From Leifsonia sp. Root227 (GTDB taxonomy: Bacteria; Actinomycetota; Actinomycetes; Actinomycetales; Microbacteriaceae): a stretch of DNA of 64,000 bases. A program made the position numbers and the translations under genes. Shown here one piece after another: positions 59,380 through 64,000 of the stretch. The notes under the pieces were generated by a model. That model was not told the origin of the DNA, did not search any database, and was given only the letters and a program-made list of their open reading frames with translations. The DNA is taken from positions 208,817 to 272,816 of the forward strand of contig NZ_LMIO01000001.1 in assembly GCF_001428745.1 (NCBI RefSeq). Reading direction: 5' to 3'. Positions within the stretch are counted from its first letter, which is position 1. The number at the start of each line of letters is the position of its first letter.

Positions 59380-61848
59380 TCACACGACGACATCGTCACT
59401 GTCCATGGCTTCCGTGAGCGCGCCAACGCCGATCGGGACGACGATTCCGCGTTCCGCATCGACGAGGACCCGCTGGCCGTCCGACAGGATGCGTGTGCCG
59501 TTGCCGGTGCCCATGATGGCCGGGATTCCCACTTCTCGCGCGACGATCGCGGCGTGCGACGCTGCTCCTCCTGAGTCGACGACCACGGCCGCCGCGATCG
59601 AGAAGAGGGGCGTCCAGGTCGGATTGGTGAACGGACAGACCAGGATCTCGCCGGCTTGAAGGGTGGCGAACTCCGCCTCGTCATGAATGATGCGCACACG
59701 CCCGACGACGCGCCCGCGGCTAGCCGGCATGCCACGCACCCGTCCATCCGCGTCCGCCGGTATGAACAGCTCCGCCGGGATGACGGTGTAATCATCGAGC
59801 GCCGCGATGCGGGCCGCCTTTCGTTGTTCGACGAGGTGCAAAGATGTTTCGTTCGATACTGGGGCGAGCTCGTCGATCGTCAGATACGCGATGTCGTCAG
59901 GGCTGGCGAGAGCGCCGCGAGCAGTCAGCCGGCCGCCCAGCTCGAGCAGGATGCGCCGGGCGACGGCCAGAGCGATCTCGAGCACGTACTGGCTGTCGTC
60001 ACGGAATCCGGCACCCGATCGAGCCGCGCGAAGCTGCCGGTCGATGATCGGTCGGGCGACTCCGGCGCGCCATCCTGGTTCCGCGGCCAGCTCATTTCTG
60101 GCCCGCGCGAGGCGCACCTCGACGGCTCGATCCGGTTTCTGCTCGAGCCCGGCGAGACTCTTGATGAAGCCGTGCACGATCCAGGGCGCATCCCGCAGGG
60201 GAGGTAGGCCGACCGTGAAGATCGACACCGACCGGTACCCGTATGCGCGAAGATGGTCGTCCACTTCGGCGAGCAGGCTGCGGCCCCCCTCCGACTCCCG
60301 CAACCGTGCAGCGATATCAGCCGGCTCCTCTGTGCGGTACACGTCGCGCAGCTCGGGCGTCGCCCGCACGATGGCAGCGATGCGTTCGAGGTCGGCGTTC
60401 GTCGAGGTCATCACGCACGGAACGCCTGACATGAGATCGGCGCGAAGGGCCTCTACCCGGTCTCGTCCGACGACCCAGCGCAACAGACCCGCGGCCGTTG
60501 CTTCAGCCGCCATGCCGCCGATCAGCGCTCCGAAACGAGACGGCATCAGGCTGCCGACCGTGTCGATCAGCTCGTGGACACGAGCGATCAATGCAGAGTC
60601 ATCGACGGTGGTCAGGTCCTCTGTGTCGAGACGATGCGCGAGCGGGCGGAACGATTCATCGGTACGGGCGTTCCAGTCGGCCGTTCTCGTGCGCATCAGG
60701 CGAAATGCCTTCGGCAGCACAGCAGGGACACGCCAGATGGCGCGCCAGGTCGGGCGGATCCGAGGCGGCGCGATCTGCGTGACCCCGTCGTCGATCTCGA
60801 CCAGCACGTCGTCGAGCGTCGGCGAGGTGAATCCCGCCGACGCGATGGAGCCGAGAACCGCTCCGAGCGCCGGTCTGAAGACGAGAGACACATCCATCGG
60901 GAACGGTGGGTATGGCATGTGATCCGCGGTGATCGCGAAGGTGCCGAGGCTGTTCGTCAGGCGATCCGCGTCGCGTTTCGCGGATCGCTTCGCGGAACGC
61001 ATCGACGGGCGACCTGCCTCGGCCGGGCCGCTCGGCGGAGCCTCGGGGAGAGCCGTGAGCGGCCTGGCCTGAACGAGTGCGCAGCGCCCGTTCGCGTATG
61101 TCCACTCGATGTCCTGCGGTGTGCCGAACCGTTGCTCGACGTCGCGGCCGAGGGCGACGAGTTGCCTCACAGCGGCGCGTGGGATCGCCGGGTGGCCGGC
61201 GACCTGTGCTCCAGTGATCGTGTCGACCTCGAAGTGCTCGCCCGTTGCTTCTCCCGAGACCAGGGCCTCTCCCAGACCGCGAACCGCCTCCACCACGATC
61301 CTGTCCCGACGCCCCGATACCGGGTCGGCAGTGAACATGACACCCGCCCACTCCGCGTCGACCATGCGCTGAACCACGACAGCGAGTGCGAGACCTTGTT
61401 CGTCCCACGAGAAGCGATCGCGGTATGCGACGGCCCGTGTCGTCCAGAGAGACGCCCAGCAGTCTCGTATAGCGCTCACGACGGCGTCGGCCCCGTGGAC
61501 GTTGAGGTAGCTGTCGTGCTGGCCCGCGAAGGAAGCACCTGCCAAGTCTTCTGCCGTGCCGGATGACCGGACGGCGACGACCGGCGACCCCAGCTCCTTG
61601 TACGCCATCACGATCTGCCCGACGATGCGGTCGGGCATGGAGAGGTTCGGGATGCCGGTTCGTAGTGCATCCGGTTCAGCGCCCGCCAGCCCCGCCTCCT
61701 CGACGGACTCGACGTAGGCGGCTGTGGTCACGACGAACCCGTCCGGCACGGGGAATCCGGCGTCGACCAGGGCGCTCAGGTTGGCGCCCTTTCCGCCGAG
61801 GAGAAGCGGATCGGCGTGCTCTCCCAATCGAACCGTGTACTCACTCAT
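59380..61848 (-). CDS. PEP synthase/rifampin phosphotransferase-like dikinase
   Basis: A 822-residue enzyme. Residues ~1-275: ATP-grasp (PPDK N-terminal) domain with GGKGANLSALVDAGFPVPDGFV, VRSSGTAEDLAGASFAGQHDS and EWTYANGRCALVQARPL. ~290-700: a large helical domain as in rifampin phosphotransferases (Rph). ~715-822: swivelling His domain with GGAASHAAIVAREVGIPA, phospho-His H765. The PEP-binding barrel of true PEP synthases is missing, which favours the Rph group (rifamycin inactivation by transfer of a phosphate from ATP). Divergent from a TetR gene that likely controls it. No rifampin-associated element was seen. Confidence 0.8.
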   Translation of the reverse strand: MSEYTVRLGEHADPLLLGGKGANLSALVDAGFPVPDGFVVTTAAYVESVEEAGLAGAEPDALRTGIPNLSMPDRIVGQIVMAYKELGSPVVAVRSSGTAEDLAGASFAGQHDSYLNVHGADAVVSAIRDCWASLWTTRAVAYRDRFSWDEQGLALAVVVQRMVDAEWAGVMFTADPVSGRRDRIVVEAVRGLGEALVSGEATGEHFEVDTITGAQVAGHPAIPRAAVRQLVALGRDVEQRFGTPQDIEWTYANGRCALVQARPLTALPEAPPSGPAEAGRPSMRSAKRSAKRDADRLTNSLGTFAITADHMPYPPFPMDVSLVFRPALGAVLGSIASAGFTSPTLDDVLVEIDDGVTQIAPPRIRPTWRAIWRVPAVLPKAFRLMRTRTADWNARTDESFRPLAHRLDTEDLTTVDDSALIARVHELIDTVGSLMPSRFGALIGGMAAEATAAGLLRWVVGRDRVEALRADLMSGVPCVMTSTNADLERIAAIVRATPELRDVYRTEEPADIAARLRESEGGRSLLAEVDDHLRAYGYRSVSIFTVGLPPLRDAPWIVHGFIKSLAGLEQKPDRAVEVRLARARNELAAEPGWRAGVARPIIDRQLRAARSGAGFRDDSQYVLEIALAVARRILLELGGRLTARGALASPDDIAYLTIDELAPVSNETSLHLVEQRKAARIAALDDYTVIPAELFIPADADGRVRGMPASRGRVVGRVRIIHDEAEFATLQAGEILVCPFTNPTWTPLFSIAAAVVVDSGGAASHAAIVAREVGIPAIMGTGNGTRILSDGQRVLVDAERGIVVPIGVGALTEAMDSDDVVV

Positions 61849-61927
61849 CGCATCGCTCCGTATTCTTCACCACTTGATGGAGTTTCAGGCTAGTCGTCGC
61901 CCGGGTATTGTTCAACAGCCGATGAAG

Positions 61928-61933
61928 TATGCT
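61928..61933 (+). promoter_or_regulatory. -10 box of leaderless promoter (TATGCT)
   Basis: TATGCT followed by six bases and the GTG at 61940. The in-frame ATG at 61922 lies upstream of this box, has no ribosome site, and is therefore less likely. Confidence 0.55.
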
Positions 61934-61939
61934 GCGGAC

Positions 61940-62587
61940 GTGGAGAATGCGAGCAGCCGACCGGGCAGATGGCGCTCCGGAGAAGACAGCCGGAAGCGCA
62001 TCCTCGACGCCGCGCGCCGTTGCTTCAATCGCACGGGATACGACCGGACCACCGTGCGAGCGATAGCGGCAGAGGCGCAGGCGGACCCGTCGATGGTCTA
62101 CTACTTCTTCGGCACGAAGGCGAGGCTGTTCTCCGTGGCGATGGAGCTTCCGCGCAACGTTCCGGAACGTCTCGCGGCGCAACTGGACGGAGAACTCGAC
62201 GGACTCGGTGAACGGATCGTCCGGCACTTCCTGGAGATCTGGGATGAGCAGGCGAGCGTCGGTCCGTTGCTCGCGCTCATACGCTCGGCACCGACGGATA
62301 CAGCATCCGCGTCGATGTTCGTGGAGTTCATGAAGCGAGAGATCGTCGTTCGATTGAGCGAGGCGATCGGCGGCGACGACGCAGAACTGCGCGCCGAGAT
62401 GATCGGGTCGCAGCTGATCGGCCTGGCACTGATGCGCTACGTCGTCGAGATCGAACCGATCGCCTCGGCTCCGGCAGAGGCGATCGCGGCCCGCATGGGC
62501 GGTGCGCTGCAGAGCTACATCACCGATGCGGGCCGGACGGACCGCGTTCGACCGCACGAGATCTCTCGTGGTGCCTCGAGACCGTGA
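61940..62587 (+). CDS. TetR-family transcriptional regulator
   Basis: A 215-residue regulator with the HTH at about residues 14-60 (RKRILDAARRCFNRTGYDRTTVRAIAAEAQADPSMVYYFFG) and a C-terminal ligand domain of the TetR_C type (RAEMIGSQLIGLALMRYVVEI). GTG 61940 is preferred since a TATGCT box sits six bases before it; ATG 61922 would add six residues. It is divergent from the Rph-like gene across about 90 bases and probably represses it until an antibiotic-like ligand appears (inference). Confidence 0.88.
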   Translation: MENASSRPGRWRSGEDSRKRILDAARRCFNRTGYDRTTVRAIAAEAQADPSMVYYFFGTKARLFSVAMELPRNVPERLAAQLDGELDGLGERIVRHFLEIWDEQASVGPLLALIRSAPTDTASASMFVEFMKREIVVRLSEAIGGDDAELRAEMIGSQLIGLALMRYVVEIEPIASAPAEAIAARMGGALQSYITDAGRTDRVRPHEISRGASRP

Positions 62588-62597
62588 GCCGGGGTCC

Positions 62598-63374
62598 TCA
62601 GGCCGTATAGCCCCCGTCGACGGCGAGGGACGCGCCAGTCACGTACCGACCGCCTGGTCCTGCGAGATAGGCGACGGCCGCCGCGATGTCCTCGACCTCG
62701 CCGTAGCGACCGAGCGCGGTGAGCGACCGCTGGAAGTCGGCGGTGTCGCCGTCGGCGGGGTTCATCTCGGTATCGATCGGCCCAGGGTCCACCATCGTCG
62801 CGGTGATGCCTCTGGGGCCGAGCTCGCGAGCGAGACCGTTCGTCAAGCCGATCAGCGCGGATTTGGCCATCGCCTGGAGTACGGCGCCCGGACCGGGCAC
62901 CCGGCCATTGAAGCAGGACCCGATGCTGATGATCCGACCTCCCTCGCTCATGTGCCGCGCCGCGGCCTGGGACGCAAGGAACACCGAGCGGAGGTCGACG
63001 GCGAGCACGCGATCCAGTTCGGCGACAGAGACGTCCTGCAGAGGACCGGATGTCAGGAAGCCGGCGTTGTTCACCACGATGTCGATTCGACCGAAATCGT
63101 TCACCGTCCTCTCGACGGCGCCGCGCGCAGCATCCGGCTCCGCCAGATCCGCATGGATGGCGGATGCGATACCGCCGTCGTCGCGGATGCGGTTCGCCAC
63201 CGCGTCGGCGCGATCGGGGGAGTTCGCATACGTCAGCGCGACTTTCGCGCCGGACGATGCGAGCGTGACGGCGATGGCGGCGCCGATCCCGCGGCTGCCT
63301 CCGGTCACCAGTGCGACTTTTCCAGCCAGTTCGGCCCCGGACGGCCGCCGGGCGTACAGATCGTTGTTCGTCAT
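62598..63374 (-). CDS. SDR-family oxidoreductase lacking the catalytic Tyr
   Basis: A 258-residue short-chain dehydrogenase. The N-terminal TGGSRGIGAAIA loop (24-35), NNAG (102-105) and C-terminal GGYTA end are normal. The catalytic segment reads S153...LQAMAK171, where the usual Tyr of Y-x3-K is Gln167 (codon CAG). Without Tyr, ordinary hydride-transfer catalysis is doubtful, so this may be a cofactor-binding or regulatory protein, or act on an unusual substrate. Divergent from a MerR gene with a palindrome in the shared promoter, indicating induction by that regulator. Confidence 0.85.
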   Translation of the reverse strand: MTNNDLYARRPSGAELAGKVALVTGGSRGIGAAIAVTLASSGAKVALTYANSPDRADAVANRIRDDGGIASAIHADLAEPDAARGAVERTVNDFGRIDIVVNNAGFLTSGPLQDVSVAELDRVLAVDLRSVFLASQAAARHMSEGGRIISIGSCFNGRVPGPGAVLQAMAKSALIGLTNGLARELGPRGITATMVDPGPIDTEMNPADGDTADFQRSLTALGRYGEVEDIAAAVAYLAGPGGRYVTGASLAVDGGYTA

Positions 63375-63389
63375 ATCGCCATCATGAAA

Positions 63390-63409
63390 CCTTCACATTA
63401 GTGTGAGGG
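63390..63409. promoter_or_regulatory. probable MerR operator
   Basis: CCTTCACATTAGTGTGAGGG: eight-base arms with one mismatch around TTAG, in the 63-base gap between the divergent SDR and MerR genes. Position and shape suit a MerR-family dimer acting on both promoters. Confidence 0.6.
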
Positions 63410-63437
63410 TCAAGTGTCCCGCAGGGAGAGGATCAGC

Positions 63438-63824
63438 ATGCGCATCGGAGAGCTGTCCCGGCGGACGGCGACGTCGCGGCGTCAGCTGCGCTACTACGAG
63501 GAACAGGAGCTCATCTTCGCGGAGCGGGAATCGAACGGCTACCGCGACTATCAGGAGGCGCTCGTCGATCGAGTCGCACAGATCCGCGGCCTGCTCGATG
63601 CCGGCCTGCCCGTCAAGATCATCCGGCAGATCCTCCCGTGCCTGCGCTCCCCGTCCGCCATCCATTTCGAGTCGGCGACCCCTGAGATGGTCGCGACGAT
63701 CGAGGAGCAGCGAGACAAGATGGACGAACGCATCCGCTGCCTGACGCAGAACCGCGACGCCCTCTCCGCCTATCTGGGCGCTGTGACACGACAGGTCGCT
63801 CCGGCGAGCCCGCCGGCGCGGTGA
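63438..63824 (+). CDS. MerR-family transcriptional regulator
   Basis: A 128-residue regulator. The winged HTH (MRIGELSRRTATSRRQLRYYEEQELI) is at the N-terminus, followed by the helix that carries LLDAGLPVKIIRQILPCL and a coiled-coil dimerisation helix (~78-115). The single Cys near residue 65 and Cys in RIRCL do not form a metal-binding pair, so a small organic ligand or redox signal is likelier. ATG 63438 has GGGAGAGG upstream; GTG 63414 is rejected. It likely controls the divergent SDR gene. Confidence 0.88.
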   Translation: MRIGELSRRTATSRRQLRYYEEQELIFAERESNGYRDYQEALVDRVAQIRGLLDAGLPVKIIRQILPCLRSPSAIHFESATPEMVATIEEQRDKMDERIRCLTQNRDALSAYLGAVTRQVAPASPPAR

Positions 63825-63825
63825 G

Positions 63826-64000
63826 TCAGCTCGACGACGAGGATTCCTGCCCCTTGTCGGCAATCGTGGTGAGAGCAGTCCTCAGCTGCCCGACGGCGTT
63901 GCTTCCGAGCATGCCCTCGAGCCAGGCTTCGTATTCGCTGACCACCATTTCTGCTGCGACCAGCAGATCCCAGCCCCGCTGCGTCGGGAGATACAGGCTC
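63826..64000 (-). CDS. MarR-family regulator, C-terminal part
   Basis: The last 57 codons are visible; the gene continues past the window end. The translated end LYLPTQRGWDLLVAAEMVVSEY is the wing-and-last-helices region of MarR proteins (compare the usual LT..G..L...A......E pattern), followed by a dimerisation helix and a Ser-rich tail. Its stop is one base from the convergent MerR stop, so the two genes end head to head with no terminator between. Confidence 0.65.
   Translation of the reverse strand, partial: SLYLPTQRGWDLLVAAEMVVSEYEAWLEGMLGSNAVGQLRTALTTIADKGQESSSSS

Noticed and set aside
61849..61939. Rifampin-associated element before the Rph-like gene.
   Set aside because: The intergenic region does not contain the 19-base inverted repeat known from such elements.
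1..64000. CRISPR arrays, insertion sequences, integrases, rRNA and tRNA genes.
   Set aside because: Looked for on both strands by eye; no regular direct repeats with spacers, transposase motifs or conserved RNA stretches were found.

Overview
The window looks like chromosomal DNA of a high-GC Gram-positive actinobacterium, most likely a member of the Microbacteriaceae (Leifsonia/Agromyces/Microbacterium relatives). This rests on the very high GC content, frequent GTG and TTG starts, many genes with a TANNNT -10 box only 6-7 nt before the start codon (leaderless style), sugar ABC importers without their own ATPase, and the very frequent heptamer GGATGCG. Genus cannot be fixed by reading alone. 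I see no rRNA, tRNA, insertion sequence, integrase or CRISPR array.

Layout. 1-10.5 kb: end of a MATE exporter, an EamA exporter with a divergent CGNR zinc-finger protein, a HAD hydrolase, a cardiolipin synthase, a secreted cell-wall-anchored HNH nuclease, a small Rossmann reductase, a HerA-like ATPase and a multi-pass membrane protein. 10.5-17 kb: a galactoside locus (GH42 beta-galactosidase, divergent binding protein plus two permeases, LacI regulator). 17-25 kb: fatty acid desaturase, sulfatase, YCII protein, a secreted protein, a PHP-domain protein and an MFS exporter with its TetR regulator and two matching operators. 25-34.6 kb: acetyl-CoA synthetase, then treY-treZ and glgX with a Ser/Thr kinase overlapping glgX, and a CsbD stress protein. 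34.7-38.1 kb: small membrane proteins, a quinone-oxidoreductase-like enzyme and a GlxA-type AraC regulator.

The most distinctive part is 38.4-58.7 kb, a complete-looking locus for uptake and non-phosphorylating oxidation of L-fucose (or a close 6-deoxy/L-sugar). A binding protein and two permeases import a fucosylated oligosaccharide; a GH95 alpha-L-fucosidase and a GH36 alpha-galactosidase trim it in the cytoplasm. An aldo/keto reductase would oxidise L-fucose to the lactone, a COG3618 lactonase opens it to L-fuconate, a dehydratase (enolase superfamily or UxaA family, both present) makes 2-keto-3-deoxy-L-fuconate, an SDR oxidises it, and an FAH-family hydrolase cleaves it to pyruvate and lactate. 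A FAD/Fe-S oxidase could oxidise the lactate. LysR and ROK regulators sit inside the cluster. A 33-codon stump of a second SDR lies at the end of one operon.

58.7-64 kb: OsmC peroxidase, a PEP-synthase/rifampin-phosphotransferase-like enzyme divergent from a leaderless TetR gene, an SDR whose catalytic Tyr is replaced by Gln divergent from a MerR regulator, and the end of a MarR gene.

At a second scale, five intergenic regions carry related long palindromes edged by ATCGAGYCC/GGRCTCGAT (GGTCGAGCCC in one copy), suggesting a family of extragenic palindromic elements used as terminators.
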